Source: Bacillus dicomae
Lineage (GTDB): Bacteria > Bacillota > Bacilli > Bacillales > Bacillaceae_G
DNA: 64,000 nucleotides
Direction: 5' to 3'
NCBI RefSeq assembly: GCF_006494425.1
Contig: NZ_VHIV01000010.1
Location: 62,001 to 126,000 of the forward strand
Shown: piece by piece, positions 44,362 to 55,355 of the stretch
Numbering within the stretch: position 1 is the stretch's first letter
Layout of the letters: each line of letters opens with the position of its first letter
Translations under genes and position numbers: made by a program
Notes under the pieces: model-generated
Told to the model about the DNA's origin: nothing
What the model saw: only the letters and a program-made list of their open reading frames with translations
Databases searched by the model: none

Positions 44362-45536
44362 TAATACTTTTGAATGCCTAGTTTAACCGTTGTTGTTGCT
44401 CGTTTTGTACCACGATAAAACGTAAGAGTCATTTTATCATTAATTTTTTTATCATATAAGGCCGTACGGAATCCGATAATATCGCGAACCGGTTTTCCAT
44501 CTACTGCTACAATCACATCGTGTTCTCGTAAACCAGCATCTGTACCTGGCGAAGGGCTTTTCACATCTAAAATGCAAACTCCCTCTGTTACATTGCCTGG
44601 TAAATGCAATGTTTTTGACCAATAATAATTCGGAATTTCATTTAATGATCTAAGTTCAATTCCAACATACGGTCTTCTTACATTTCCATACTTCTCTAAT
44701 TCATTCATAATTGGAACAGCTCTAGTAACTGGAATAGCTAGTCCAATTCCTTCTACTTCTTTTGCAGCAATTTTCATTGAGTTAATACCAATTAATTGAC
44801 CTGCTGCATTTACAAGCGCACCACCACTATTACCTGGATTAATCGCTGCGTCTGTTTGCAATACTTCTACTTGCCAATCATAATGTCCATCTTGATCTAA
44901 ATCTACAGGGACAATACGTTCATTAGCCGAAATAATGCCTTGTGTAACGGTTCCAGAAAATTGTAATCCGAGTGGGTTTCCAATCGCAATGACTGGTTCT
45001 CCTCTACGAACAGTATTAGAATCACCAATTTCAATTACCTTTTTCACATGCTTTGCATCTATTTCTAGTACCGCCAAATCTGTTACTACATCGGTTCCTA
45101 ATACTTTTCCTGGAACTTTCTTACCATCGCTTAAACTTACTTCAATACGATTTGCTCCAGCAACAACATGATTATTCGTTACAATATAAGCTTGGCCATC
45201 TGTCTTTTTATAAATGACACCCGATCCTGTGCCGGCTTCTGAATCTGCCTCTGAAAAATTATCTCGTTGAATATTAATAACGCCAACAACAGCTTCAGAT
45301 GCACGATCAACAGCATCAACAAAGCTAATTTGTTTAATTCCTTGAGCTTCGGTCATATTACTCCCACTTGCTTCAGCTTGCGGCAGCGCGCCCCCATCAT
45401 TTGAAAATAAAGGAGCTCCAAATGCAAATAACGAAGCTCCTACAATTGTTCCTGCTATGCTAGAAATAACAATACCTTTATGCTTCTTTTTTCCTGCACG
45501 TTTCATACGATAATTTTCTTCATCAATAAAGGACAT
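44361..45536 (-). CDS. htrC: HtrA/DegP-like membrane serine protease (HtrC/YyxA)
   Basis: 391 residues. One N-terminal membrane anchor (about residues 23-45), then a trypsin-like domain with His in TNNHVVAGA, Asp in VVTDLAVLEID, Ser in NPGNSGGALV, then one PDZ domain near the C-terminus (SPGTDAGLREHDVIVAVDGKPV). It acts outside the membrane in protein quality control. It is the last gene of the wal operon, as yyxA is in B. subtilis. Confidence 0.92.
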   Translation of the reverse strand: MSFIDEENYRMKRAGKKKHKGIVISSIAGTIVGASLFAFGAPLFSNDGGALPQAEASGSNMTEAQGIKQISFVDAVDRASEAVVGVINIQRDNFSEADSEAGTGSGVIYKKTDGQAYIVTNNHVVAGANRIEVSLSDGKKVPGKVLGTDVVTDLAVLEIDAKHVKKVIEIGDSNTVRRGEPVIAIGNPLGLQFSGTVTQGIISANERIVPVDLDQDGHYDWQVEVLQTDAAINPGNSGGALVNAAGQLIGINSMKIAAKEVEGIGLAIPVTRAVPIMNELEKYGNVRRPYVGIELRSLNEIPNYYWSKTLHLPGNVTEGVCILDVKSPSPGTDAGLREHDVIVAVDGKPVRDIIGFRTALYDKKINDKMTLTFYRGTKRATTTVKLGIQKY

Positions 45537-45599
45537 ATTTGTTCACCCATCTTCCTGAAAACAACTATATTCACCTTTATTGTTTACTAAAATGAAGAA

Positions 45600-46394
45600 T
45601 TATACGTATTGAATTTTTGTAGGCATTTTTGGATCTGTATCATGAATTTCAAAGGCTTCTCCCACTCCGAACCCTTTTTCTTCTAGCACTTGTGATACTG
45701 ACATACGCGCTAGTTCCTTCATGTTATTATCTAAACTTAAATGGGCTAAATAAATATGTTTTGTCTCATCTGTAATTACATCTGCCATCGCTAATGCAGC
45801 ATCTTCATTACAAACGTGCCCCACATCACTTAAAATACGTCGTTTAATACTCCACGGATAACGTCCCATACGAAGCATCTCCACGTCATGATTGCTTTCA
45901 AATACGAAAGCATTAGCCCCCTTAATCACACCTTTCATACGGTCACTTACGTATCCCGTATCTGTAATCAGGGCTAACTTTCTATTATTGTTATGAAAAG
46001 CATAGAACATTGGCTCTGCCGCATCATGAGAAACTCCAAATGACTCGACCTCAATATCACCGAATGTTTTCACATCCCCGACTGAGAAAGTGAACTTTTG
46101 CTCAGTTGGGATATTTCCTATTAAGTGTTCCATTGCATTCCATGTTTTCTCATTTGCATAAACAGGCAAATCATATTTACGTGCCAATACACCTAATCCT
46201 TTAATATGGTCACTATGTTCATGTGTTACAAGAATACCTGATACATCATTTATATTTAGTTCTGCCTGTTTAAATAAAGCCTCTGTTGCTTTACCACTTA
46301 AACCTGCATCGACAAGTAATTTTTTTTCATCTGTTCCTACATATAGCATATTCCCTGTACTTCCACTTGCAAGTACGCTAAAGTGCAAACCCAT
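45600..46394 (-). CDS. walJ: WalJ (YycJ), metallo-beta-lactamase-fold nuclease-like protein
   Basis: 264 residues, MBL fold: [24 protein letters not shown], metal motif [13 protein letters not shown] (about residues 56-68), further His/Asp in SHDAAEP and LITDTGYVS, and the C-terminal HLSLDNN. B. subtilis WalJ has a role in coordinating wall metabolism and DNA replication/mismatch repair; the exact reaction is uncertain. It overlaps walI by 17 bp. GGAGTGAG before the ATG. Confidence 0.92.
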   Translation of the reverse strand: MGLHFSVLASGSTGNMLYVGTDEKKLLVDAGLSGKATEALFKQAELNINDVSGILVTHEHSDHIKGLGVLARKYDLPVYANEKTWNAMEHLIGNIPTEQKFTFSVGDVKTFGDIEVESFGVSHDAAEPMFYAFHNNNRKLALITDTGYVSDRMKGVIKGANAFVFESNHDVEMLRMGRYPWSIKRRILSDVGHVCNEDAALAMADVITDETKHIYLAHLSLDNNMKELARMSVSQVLEEKGFGVGEAFEIHDTDPKMPTKIQYV

Positions 46395-47220
46395 TCTTTC
46401 TCACTCCAGTATGTTCATCGACCACTTGATTTTCCTTTTCCCCTAATTCCATAACTTGTCCTTCAATTGCATTTACAAAGAAGTCCTGCTTCTGCTCCGT
46501 TTTTAAATTCCATGTTGGAGCGAGTACTTGGTTATTAGAAGTAGATGCGGTAAGGTTCGCATAACCAATTTGTGCTTCTTTTACATGTGTATTCCCATGA
46601 ACTTTATTTTTTAAATACAGATTTTCTAAAGCCGTTTGGGCAGTAATAATTTCTTGCTGCTTCGTTTTTTCACTTTCGCCCATTTCCTTTAAATCTGTTA
46701 GCATCGTCTGCGTGTATGACACAAGTTCATTTTTTTCATTTAATTCCACAACAATCATCGCCTGATCGTTATAAAAAATAGGCTTATCTTTATATTTTTG
46801 GAAGAAGTAAATTTTAGAGTCTTTCATCGCACCAAACTCATACTTTTGCCCATCCAATACATAGTTCTTCAAAAAATCACTATACTTATCTTTAGATAAT
46901 GATTTTGTATTCAAAAAGGGCTCTTTTAGCTTACTTTCTATCTTGTACATATTTTGTATATGAGCCGTTTGATTTTTTAAAGACTGTACATCTTCTTCTT
47001 TAAATGCCTTGTTTTCCGCCCTAATAAATGACTCTTTTTTTGGTTCTTTAGGGAAATTACCCATAGTAATTTTGTTTGCTTTTAATTCTTGATCTATCTT
47101 TGTTTCTGCAATAAGCTCCAATTGATTACTATCTTGCTTTTGAATGAATTGAAAAATGAGAAAGAGGTCCAAAACAAAAAAGGTCACAATAAATATGGTT
47201 TTAATCCGATCCCAATCCAT
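46378..47220 (-). CDS. walI: WalI (YycI), negative regulator of WalK
   Basis: 280 residues. One N-terminal membrane helix ([20 protein letters not shown]) and an extracytoplasmic domain rich in Lys/Glu. It forms a complex with WalH and WalK in the membrane and dampens kinase activity. It overlaps walH by 20 bp and walJ by 17 bp, so translation is coupled. GGGAGGA precedes the ATG. Confidence 0.92.
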   Translation of the reverse strand: MDWDRIKTIFIVTFFVLDLFLIFQFIQKQDSNQLELIAETKIDQELKANKITMGNFPKEPKKESFIRAENKAFKEEDVQSLKNQTAHIQNMYKIESKLKEPFLNTKSLSKDKYSDFLKNYVLDGQKYEFGAMKDSKIYFFQKYKDKPIFYNDQAMIVVELNEKNELVSYTQTMLTDLKEMGESEKTKQQEIITAQTALENLYLKNKVHGNTHVKEAQIGYANLTASTSNNQVLAPTWNLKTEQKQDFFVNAIEGQVMELGEKENQVVDEHTGVRKNGFAL

Positions 47221-48517
47221 TTAGTCCTCCCTCACTCCACTCATATATTTTTTGTTTACCAGCTTCATCTTCAACAAACTTTACATACCAAATTGGCTGT
47301 AGTCGAGCTACTTGCCCATCTAGTGATAATTTGTATCCAATCCCAATGTCTTTAATGAGGCGCTTATCTACAGCGGCATTATTTTCTAAGGATGCTATTA
47401 CAACGTGACCTGATGGAAGAGTAACCTTCTGCTCTATACCTTTCGTATTTAAAGACAACAACGGTCTTTCATACTCCATTACTTCTTCTGATCCCCATAC
47501 TTGTCTCAATTCAGCTAATCCATCTGTATTGAATACGGAATATCCATCTTCATGTAAACGGAATACTGTCTGTCCTTTATTCATATAGTCCAAACGATAT
47601 GAATCTAAACTCCCACTGTGACCATTTACAAAATCAAAGCTTTTTTGTAAAAGCATCAAATTATCTGTCGTTTTCTCACTTGAAACAGAAGAATTTTTAT
47701 ACTTTAGCATATGATGATCGTTTTCAATCTCCATAGACCTAATACCATCTGTAAATGTTTCTTTCGATTTCTCGGTAATCGGGCTTAAATAACGTGGGTC
47801 ACTAAACAGAGCATTCTTAAATGTATCCACCGCTAAATTAGATGAAATATATGTTATATTACTTAATTCTGTCGTTCCATCTGGTAAAAATAGCTTTTTC
47901 ATATCATTAATTTGATAGTCAAAATAAGGTTTTGCCGATACTACAAATTGATTTTGTGCATTTACAATATCCTTTAAATACACGCCACTTAATTTTGCTT
48001 CATATATTCTAGAGTTATCACCATCAGAAACAAAATTAATTTTAATTTCTTGATCCCTACTTCTAGAAGGATCAAGAATAATTCGATTAAAATATTTAGG
48101 TTTATTTATACTTTTTTCTTTCATATTAAACATAGATTTAACTGCATCAAATGGGATGTTAGTAGGAAAAATAAGTTCAATTTTCCCTTCACCATGCACA
48201 TAAGAAAGGAAATCAGCTTTAGCAATCGATATCTCTTTGAAATCATATAATTCCCCTGCTTCCAAAGGTTTATAGATTGATTCTACATCTCCCTCTCTTT
48301 TGCTCCCGTAATGATTTTTATCTTTATGCACGATGATAGAAGTAGGGCGGACAACATCACCAATTTTAGTTTGAGTAGTTCCTTCATTACCCTGCACAAA
48401 TTTTGCGTTTTGCATAGACGTGGAATCTGGCACATACGTCCATAAATTAAAAGTAAGAAATAGGCTAATTACAACTAAATTAATTAAAACGATTGTTTTA
48501 ACATTTTCCATACTCAT
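47201..48517 (-). CDS. walH: WalH (YycH), negative regulator of WalK
   Basis: 438 residues from the ATG at 48517, which overlaps the walK stop as ATGA; an in-frame TTG two codons upstream is less likely. One N-terminal helix (IVLINLVVISLFLTFNLW) and a large extracytoplasmic domain of the YycH family. AAGAGGA inside walK serves as ribosome site. It binds WalI and WalK. Confidence 0.92.
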   Translation of the reverse strand: MSMENVKTIVLINLVVISLFLTFNLWTYVPDSTSMQNAKFVQGNEGTTQTKIGDVVRPTSIIVHKDKNHYGSKREGDVESIYKPLEAGELYDFKEISIAKADFLSYVHGEGKIELIFPTNIPFDAVKSMFNMKEKSINKPKYFNRIILDPSRSRDQEIKINFVSDGDNSRIYEAKLSGVYLKDIVNAQNQFVVSAKPYFDYQINDMKKLFLPDGTTELSNITYISSNLAVDTFKNALFSDPRYLSPITEKSKETFTDGIRSMEIENDHHMLKYKNSSVSSEKTTDNLMLLQKSFDFVNGHSGSLDSYRLDYMNKGQTVFRLHEDGYSVFNTDGLAELRQVWGSEEVMEYERPLLSLNTKGIEQKVTLPSGHVVIASLENNAAVDKRLIKDIGIGYKLSLDGQVARLQPIWYVKFVEDEAGKQKIYEWSEGGLNGLGSD

Positions 48518-50355
48518 TCCCAATCGTCCTCTTCATCCGCTGCCATTGGTAATGTGAAATAAATAGTTGTCCCTTTTCCTTCCTCACTCTTCGCCCAAAT
48601 CGAGCCACCATGTGCCTCAATCATTTCTTTCGCAATTGCTAATCCAAGTCCTGTACCACCCATTTGTCTTGAACGTGCTTTATCTACGCGATAAAAACGT
48701 TCAAAGATTTTATCGACATTCTCTTTTGGAATACCCATTCCTTGGTCGCTTACACTAATCTCTAATAACTCACCACGATCACGTAAACGATATGTTACTG
48801 TTCCACCTTCTGGTGAATATTTTAATGCATTCGAAATAATGTTATACAATACTTGCGTAATTTTATCCGTATCCATATCAATAAATCGGGATTTTTTAGA
48901 GAAAGATCGTTTGAAACTTACGTTTTGCTCTTTAGACATTTCAAAACGATCAATAATGTTATTAAAGAAATCAGTAAAGTCGATCCATTCTTTCATTAAA
49001 CGATGTTCTGTACTATCGAGCTTAGATAGTTGCAATAACGCATTTACAAGTCTAATCATTCTTTCTGTTTCTTCTTGTGTAACTGTTAAAAATTGCGGTG
49101 CAATATTCGGATCTTGCCACGCGCCGTCCGTAAGTGCCTCTAAGTAACTGCGCATCGTTGTTAATGGCGTTCTTAATTCATGGGAAACGTTTGCCACGAA
49201 CTCGCGGCGTTCCCTCTCTATACGCTCCTGCTCAGTTACATCATATAATACAGCTATTAAACCATTTGCTTTCCCTGTCTCTTTTTGAATAACAGAGAAA
49301 CTAGCTCGTAAAATATATGGCTCATTTCTCGTACTAAAATCTAATAAAACAGAATCAGGCTCTTCGTATAAATGATCGAGCGTAAATTCTTCCTGTATCC
49401 CTAATACTTCTAAAACAGATTGATCGAGTGCCGTTTCACGCGAAACATTTAGCATCTTTTCCGCAGGATCATTTAATAAAATAATGTCCCCTTTTCGGTC
49501 AGTAGCAATTACTCCATCTGTCATATGTGATAAAACGGATGATAATTTACGTCTTTCACTTTCCGTTGAAGAACGAGCTTGTTGTAATTTTTTTGATAAA
49601 TTATTGAAAGATAATGCTAATTGTCCAATTTCATCATGGCTATGCACTTTTACTTTTCTTGAATAGTTTCCTTTGGCCATTTCAATCGCTTGTCTTCGCA
49701 TATCTGAGATTGGTCTCGTAATCGTTTGAGCTAACAAAATTCCAAGTACAGCTGTTACTAGTAACGCAATAACGGTTCCAGTCGCAAAAATTTGATTAAT
49801 ATCCTTCATCTGTTTATAGACATCTTCCATTGATGCAACAATGTAAATAACACCAAGTGGATCCTTGCCGTTATCATCTATAATAGGAGTAAGCATAACT
49901 TGTACACGATGGCCTGTGCGACCATCTTTCTCAATTTTTACTTCTGGTTTTTTTTGTACCAATACCCGCTGAACAGCTATATCAGTTGATGTTCTATTTA
50001 CCTTGTTTTGCTTTGACTCATCTGAAATAGCAAGTAACTTTCTATTCGAATCAAATACACTTACCTCTTGGATATCTTTCTTACGATCAGAGGCAAATTT
50101 TCGAATTGAAGTTTTAATCGTTTCATCTGTTGATTCTGTTTCTGCTTTTGTATGACTTTTTTTAAACTCTTGTTTCAAGTTATATGCTAATAAGTTCGTT
50201 TGCTGCGTTAAAGAATCTCTAAATCCTTGTACAAGACTCTTTTCTAACTCTCTTACGAAATATACCCCAATAACCTGCATAGCTATCAATATTAATAGCA
50301 TGTATATGAGTACAAATTTTAAATGAATAGATTGAAAAAAACCGACTTTCTTCAT
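48514..50355 (-). CDS. walK: WalK, essential cell-wall sensor histidine kinase
   Basis: 613 residues. Two membrane helices (about 13-31 and 184-204) enclosing an extracytoplasmic PAS-like domain, HAMP (TRPISDMRRQAIEMAKG), a cytosolic PAS (HMTDGVIATDRKGDIILLND), HisKA with phospho-His in FVANVSHELRTPLTTM, and HATPase with N box NIISNALKYSPEGG and G boxes DQGMGIP and GTGLGLAIAKE. It controls autolysins with WalR. It follows walR after 3 bp. Confidence 0.95.
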   Translation of the reverse strand: MKKVGFFQSIHLKFVLIYMLLILIAMQVIGVYFVRELEKSLVQGFRDSLTQQTNLLAYNLKQEFKKSHTKAETESTDETIKTSIRKFASDRKKDIQEVSVFDSNRKLLAISDESKQNKVNRTSTDIAVQRVLVQKKPEVKIEKDGRTGHRVQVMLTPIIDDNGKDPLGVIYIVASMEDVYKQMKDINQIFATGTVIALLVTAVLGILLAQTITRPISDMRRQAIEMAKGNYSRKVKVHSHDEIGQLALSFNNLSKKLQQARSSTESERRKLSSVLSHMTDGVIATDRKGDIILLNDPAEKMLNVSRETALDQSVLEVLGIQEEFTLDHLYEEPDSVLLDFSTRNEPYILRASFSVIQKETGKANGLIAVLYDVTEQERIERERREFVANVSHELRTPLTTMRSYLEALTDGAWQDPNIAPQFLTVTQEETERMIRLVNALLQLSKLDSTEHRLMKEWIDFTDFFNNIIDRFEMSKEQNVSFKRSFSKKSRFIDMDTDKITQVLYNIISNALKYSPEGGTVTYRLRDRGELLEISVSDQGMGIPKENVDKIFERFYRVDKARSRQMGGTGLGLAIAKEMIEAHGGSIWAKSEEGKGTTIYFTLPMAADEEDDWE

Positions 50356-50358
50356 ATA

Positions 50359-51066
50359 CTATTCCTGCTCTGGGTCACGCAAGTAATACCCTACTCCACG
50401 TCTAGTGACTATTAATGTAGGATGACTTGGATTATCTTCAATTTTTTCACGTAGACGACGCACTGTTACATCCACTGTACGTACATCTCCAAAATAGTCA
50501 TAACCCCAAACTGTTTGCAATAAATGTTCGCGTGTCATAACTTGACCTAAATGTTTTGCTAAATAATGTAGTAGCTCAAATTCACGATGTGTAAGTTCAA
50601 TATTTTCCTCACGTTTCGTCACACTATACGCATTTGGATTGATAACAATTGGTCCAATAACCATTTCCGTATTTTCTTCTTTTTCTGCCGCACCACCTTG
50701 TTGATGGCGACGTAAATTCGCCTTCACGCGAGCAAGTAATTCCCTCGTACTAAATGGCTTCGTTACATAATCATCTGCCCCAAGCTCAAGCCCTAGTACT
50801 TTATCGATTTCAGAGTCCTTCGCTGTAAGCATAATAATCGGCATTTCCGAGCTTTTACGTATTTCACGGCAAACCTCTAAGCCATCCTTACCTGGTAGCA
50901 TAATATCTAATAAAACCATATCTGGCTGTTCTTCATTCGCTTTTTCAATCGCTTCATCACCATCATGCGCCATTACAATTTCAAAACCTTCTTTTTCTAG
51001 GTTGAACTTCAAAATATCCGCAATCGGCTTTTCATCATCAACTACTAAAATTTTCTTTCCCATCAT
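50359..51066 (-). CDS. walR: WalR, essential cell-wall response regulator (OmpR family)
   Basis: 235 residues. Receiver with VVDDEKP and phospho-Asp54 in [13 protein letters not shown], Lys in [12 protein letters not shown]-terminal winged helix with [19 protein letters not shown] and [22 protein letters not shown]. First gene of walRKHIJ-htrC. AAGGAGG lies 9 nt before the first ATG, and a long structured repeat abuts this ribosome site upstream (51083-51240). Confidence 0.95.
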   Translation of the reverse strand: MMGKKILVVDDEKPIADILKFNLEKEGFEIVMAHDGDEAIEKANEEQPDMVLLDIMLPGKDGLEVCREIRKSSEMPIIMLTAKDSEIDKVLGLELGADDYVTKPFSTRELLARVKANLRRHQQGGAAEKEENTEMVIGPIVINPNAYSVTKREENIELTHREFELLHYLAKHLGQVMTREHLLQTVWGYDYFGDVRTVDVTVRRLREKIEDNPSHPTLIVTRRGVGYYLRDPEQE

Positions 51067-51082
51067 CGTCTATTTCCTCCTT

Positions 51083-51240
51083 ATAAAGTGAAACTTTAAT
51101 CAGTGGGTGTTTTCTTCATCACCCACTGATTATTAGCCCTCACCAACCGGGCTTTTACGGGCAGCCCACCCCCACCTAACTTCTTTGCTTTCGCTGAATT
51201 TTAAGGTGGGGTCTTACTGCCCGGTAAATAGCGGGGTAAA
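51083..51240 (+). repeat. Full-length ~158-nt structured repeat (bcr-like) upstream of walR
   Basis: Begins ATAAAGTGAAACTTTAATCA. Hairpin 1: AATCAGTGGGTG/CACCCACTGATT (12-bp, 51098-51131). Hairpin 2: outer ACCGGGC... i.e. CCGGGC/GCCCGG at 51147-51152 and 51219-51224, inner CCCCACCT/AGGTGGGG at 51170-51177 and 51204-51211. Length and structure recall the dispersed bcr elements of the B. cereus group; which bcr class was not determined. Its left edge touches the walR ribosome site, so walR mRNA must contain its complement or start inside it. Confidence 0.72.
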
Positions 51241-51382
51241 AATATGGTCAATATCCCTAAACACATTGATGTCTACATAGTATGTCCCTATATGACCGCA
51301 TCTTTTGCTTAAGTACTTTCTCCTCTATCCTCACAGACTCATGTATGATCCACTTTTACACGGAATCCTATACGATCTATAG

Positions 51383-51410
51383 AAAAACCTCTAGCTTCAA
51401 CTGCTAGAGG
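51383..51410 (-). terminator. Terminator of the tRNA cluster
   Basis: CCTCTAGC...GCTAGAGG with TTTTTCT on the minus strand, downstream of tRNA-Phe. Confidence 0.75.
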
Positions 51411-51466
51411 CTCCTCATTCTATTTTAAAATAACTACTCAATTTTGTAAAATTACACAAATAAAAA

Positions 51467-51494
51467 GGATATTAAGTGGGCCCACTTAATATCC
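51467..51494. terminator. Perfect 28-bp palindrome after tRNA-Phe
   Basis: GGATATTAAGTGGG and its exact complement with no spacer, followed on the minus strand by TTTTTATTTG. It lies 7 bp beyond the tRNA-Phe 3' end, so it is probably the first tRNA-operon terminator or a processing hairpin. Confidence 0.65.
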
Positions 51495-51500
51495 TGAGAG

Positions 51501-51573
<73 letters not shown>

Positions 51574-51614
51574 AAAACTATATATAAAACCACTAATGGT
51601 GGTATAAACAAAAG

Positions 51615-51690
51615 TGGCGGTCCCGACCGGGGTCGAACCGGCGATCTCCTGCGTGACAGGCAGGCATGTTAACCACTACACCACGGGACC
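51615..51690 (-). tRNA. trnD: tRNA-Asp (GTC)
   Basis: Acceptor GGTCCCG/CGGGACC, anticodon loop CTGTCAC, T loop GTTCGACCC, encoded CCA at the 3' end. Confidence 0.95.
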
Positions 51691-51711
51691 AAAAATGAAC
51701 ATAAAAAAACA

Positions 51712-51783
51712 TGACCCGTACGGGATTCGAACCCGTGTTACCGCCGTGAAAGGGCGGTGTCTTAACCACTTGACCAACGGGCC
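51712..51783 (-). tRNA. trnE: tRNA-Glu (TTC)
   Basis: Acceptor GGCCCGT/ACGGGTC with one G-T pair, anticodon loop CTTTCAC, T loop GTTCGAATC. CCA is not encoded (A is followed by TGT). Confidence 0.95.
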
Positions 51784-51796
51784 ACGAAAAATAAAA

Positions 51797-51872
51797 TGGT
51801 GAGCCATGAAGGACTCGAACCTTCGACCCTCTGATTAAAAGTCAGATGCTCTACCAACTGAGCTAATGGCTC
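51797..51872 (-). tRNA. trnK: tRNA-Lys (TTT)
   Basis: Acceptor GAGCCAT/ATGGCTC, anticodon loop CTTTTAA, T loop GTTCGAGTC, encoded CCA. First gene of the Lys-Glu-Asp-Phe cluster between purA and walR. Confidence 0.95.
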
Positions 51873-51969
51873 ATGTTCACCAACGTCATATTTTCGTGAC
51901 GACAAGATGTATCATAACATGTTTTCTTTATTTTTTGCAATACCTTTTTTTATTTTTTTATAAAAGAAT

Positions 51970-52003
51970 AAGAAAAAACTCATGTCCGCATGAGTTTTTT
52001 CTT
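51970..52003 (-). terminator. Terminator after purA
   Basis: AAGAAAAAACTCATG-tccg-CATGAGTTTTTTCTT, 15-bp perfect stem. Confidence 0.88.
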
Positions 52004-52014
52004 AAAAATATCTA

Positions 52015-53427
<1,413 letters not shown>

Positions 53428-53464
53428 TTATATTTTTACATTATGAAAGCCTTATCTTTTCTAT

Positions 53465-53510
53465 AAAAAAAAAGAAACACATCTTATTATAAGAAATGCG
53501 TTTCTTTTTT
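53465..53510 (-). terminator. Terminator after dnaB
   Basis: AAAAAAGAAACACATCTTA ... AAGAAATGCGTTTCTTTTTT, long stem with two mismatches and A/T runs. Confidence 0.75.
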
Positions 53511-53519
53511 ATACTAGCT

Positions 53520-54881
53520 TTATGCCGGCGGGGCATGTCCATCTTCGAAGCGACGTTCTAAGTTAACAAACTTATTGAACTCTTTAACGAATGCGAGCTC
53601 TACTGAGCCTACTGGACCGTTACGCTGCTTTGCAATAATAATTTCAATCGTATTTTTATTTTCCGTTTCTCGGTCATAGTAATCTTCACGATATAGAAAG
53701 GCTACGATATCAGCATCCTGCTCGATACTCCCCGATTCACGAATATCAGACATCATCGGACGCTTATCTTGACGAGATTCTACACCACGAGATAACTGTG
53801 ACAAGGCAATAACGGGCACTTGTAATTCACGCGCAATCCCTTTTAGTGTACGAGAAATCTCAGATACTTCCTGCTGACGGTTCTCTCCTGATTTCCCACT
53901 TCCTTGAATAAGCTGTAAGTAGTCAATCAAGATCATACCAAGACCCTGTTCTTGTTTTAATCTACGACATTTCGCTCGAATCTCATTTACTTTAATCCCC
54001 GGCGTATCATCAATATAGATACCAGCATTAGAAAGGCTACCCATTGCCATCGTTAATTTCGCCCAATCATCAGAAGTTAATGACCCAGTACGAAGTCTTT
54101 GTGCATCAATATTTCCTTCTGCACAAAGCATACGCATAACAAGCTGATCAGCACCCATTTCTAGACTAAAAATCGCTACATTTTCATCTGTTTTCGTCGC
54201 TACGTTTTGTGCGATATTTAATGAAAATGCCGTTTTCCCTACCGATGGACGTGCTGCCACGATGATTAAATCATTTCGCTGGAACCCTGCCGTCATCTTA
54301 TCTAATTCAGTAAACCCAGTTGGTATCCCGGTAACTTCACCTTTTTGATTATGCAAAAGTTCGATTTTATCGTAAGCATCTACAAGAACGTCTTTAATAT
54401 TTTGGAATGCTTTCGCATTCGTTTGATGAGATACTTCTAATATTTTTTTCTCAGCCTCATTTAAAAGACCATCCACATCATCTTCTCTCTCATATCCATC
54501 AGATACAATATGAGTCGCCGTTCGAATTAAACGACGTAACAGTGCTTTTTCAGCGATGATTCGTGCATAATACTCTACGTTAGCAGCGGTCGGAACAACT
54601 TCTGCTAATTCTGCTAAGTAAGAAACCCCACCGACTTCTTCTAATAACCCTTGATCAGCCATTGCTGACGTCATCATTACTAAGTCGATTGGCTCTCCCT
54701 TATCAGACAATCCAAGCATGACTTCAAAAATCTTTTGATGTTTCGTTCGATAAAATGAGTCAGGTACCAATAATTCTGATGCTGACGTTAACGCATCCTG
54801 ATCAATCAATATAGCACCTAAGACTGCCTGCTCAGCTTCTATATTATGCGGAGGGGTACGATCAGCCATTACATCACTCAT
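53520..54881 (-). CDS. dnaB: Replicative DNA helicase DnaB (DnaC in B. subtilis)
   Basis: 453 residues from the ATG at 54881, 7 nt after GGAGG. N-terminal helical domain (PHNIEAEQAVLGAILIDQD), linker, and RecA-like ATPase with ARPSVGKTAF (Walker A), LIDYLQLI (Walker B), and LSQLSRGVESRQDKRP. It unwinds DNA at the replication fork as a hexamer. Downstream of gdpP and rplI in one transcription unit; 27 bp from rplI. Confidence 0.95.
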   Translation of the reverse strand: MSDVMADRTPPHNIEAEQAVLGAILIDQDALTSASELLVPDSFYRTKHQKIFEVMLGLSDKGEPIDLVMMTSAMADQGLLEEVGGVSYLAELAEVVPTAANVEYYARIIAEKALLRRLIRTATHIVSDGYEREDDVDGLLNEAEKKILEVSHQTNAKAFQNIKDVLVDAYDKIELLHNQKGEVTGIPTGFTELDKMTAGFQRNDLIIVAARPSVGKTAFSLNIAQNVATKTDENVAIFSLEMGADQLVMRMLCAEGNIDAQRLRTGSLTSDDWAKLTMAMGSLSNAGIYIDDTPGIKVNEIRAKCRRLKQEQGLGMILIDYLQLIQGSGKSGENRQQEVSEISRTLKGIARELQVPVIALSQLSRGVESRQDKRPMMSDIRESGSIEQDADIVAFLYREDYYDRETENKNTIEIIIAKQRNGPVGSVELAFVKEFNKFVNLERRFEDGHAPPA

Positions 54882-54908
54882 ACGCAATCCTCCTTGCTTA
54901 ACTTATTT

Positions 54909-55355
54909 TTATTGTTCACTAACATGAACTTTTACTGTTGCTGTTACTTGCGGATGCAATTTCACAGTAACATTTGTATAGCCTAATGCACGAATTGCAT
55001 CATCCATTTCAAATTTACGCTTATCAAGTTTAATCTTGTGAGATTTTTGCATTGCATCTACGATTTGTTTACTTGTAATTGAACCGAATAGACGGCCGCC
55101 TTCTCCAGATTTAGCCTTTACTTCTACAGTTAGTTTCTCTAAAGTTTCTTTTAATTGTTTTGCACTTTCAAGCTCTGCTGCTGCATCTTTTTCTTCTTTG
55201 CGTTTTTGAGCTTCTAAAGTTTTCATACTGCTATTTGTTGCTTCAGCAGCTAATCCTTGTTTTAGTAAGAAGTTATTTGCATAACCATCTGGTACGTTTT
55301 TTACTTCCCCTTTTTTTCCTTTACCTTTTACGTCTTTTAGAAAAATTACTTTCAT
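54909..55355 (-). CDS. rplI: 50S ribosomal protein L9
   Basis: 148 residues. [31 protein letters not shown] is the L9 N-domain; a long helix joins it to the C-domain ([17 protein letters not shown]). Starts within the gdpP stop (ATGA overlap). Confidence 0.96.
   Translation of the reverse strand: MKVIFLKDVKGKGKKGEVKNVPDGYANNFLLKQGLAAEATNSSMKTLEAQKRKEEKDAAAELESAKQLKETLEKLTVEVKAKSGEGGRLFGSITSKQIVDAMQKSHKIKLDKRKFEMDDAIRALGYTNVTVKLHPQVTATVKVHVSEQ

Noticed and set aside
51614-51802. 62-codon plus-strand frame across tRNA-Asp and tRNA-Glu
   Set aside because: It is antisense to clear tRNA genes, a well-known false gene call.
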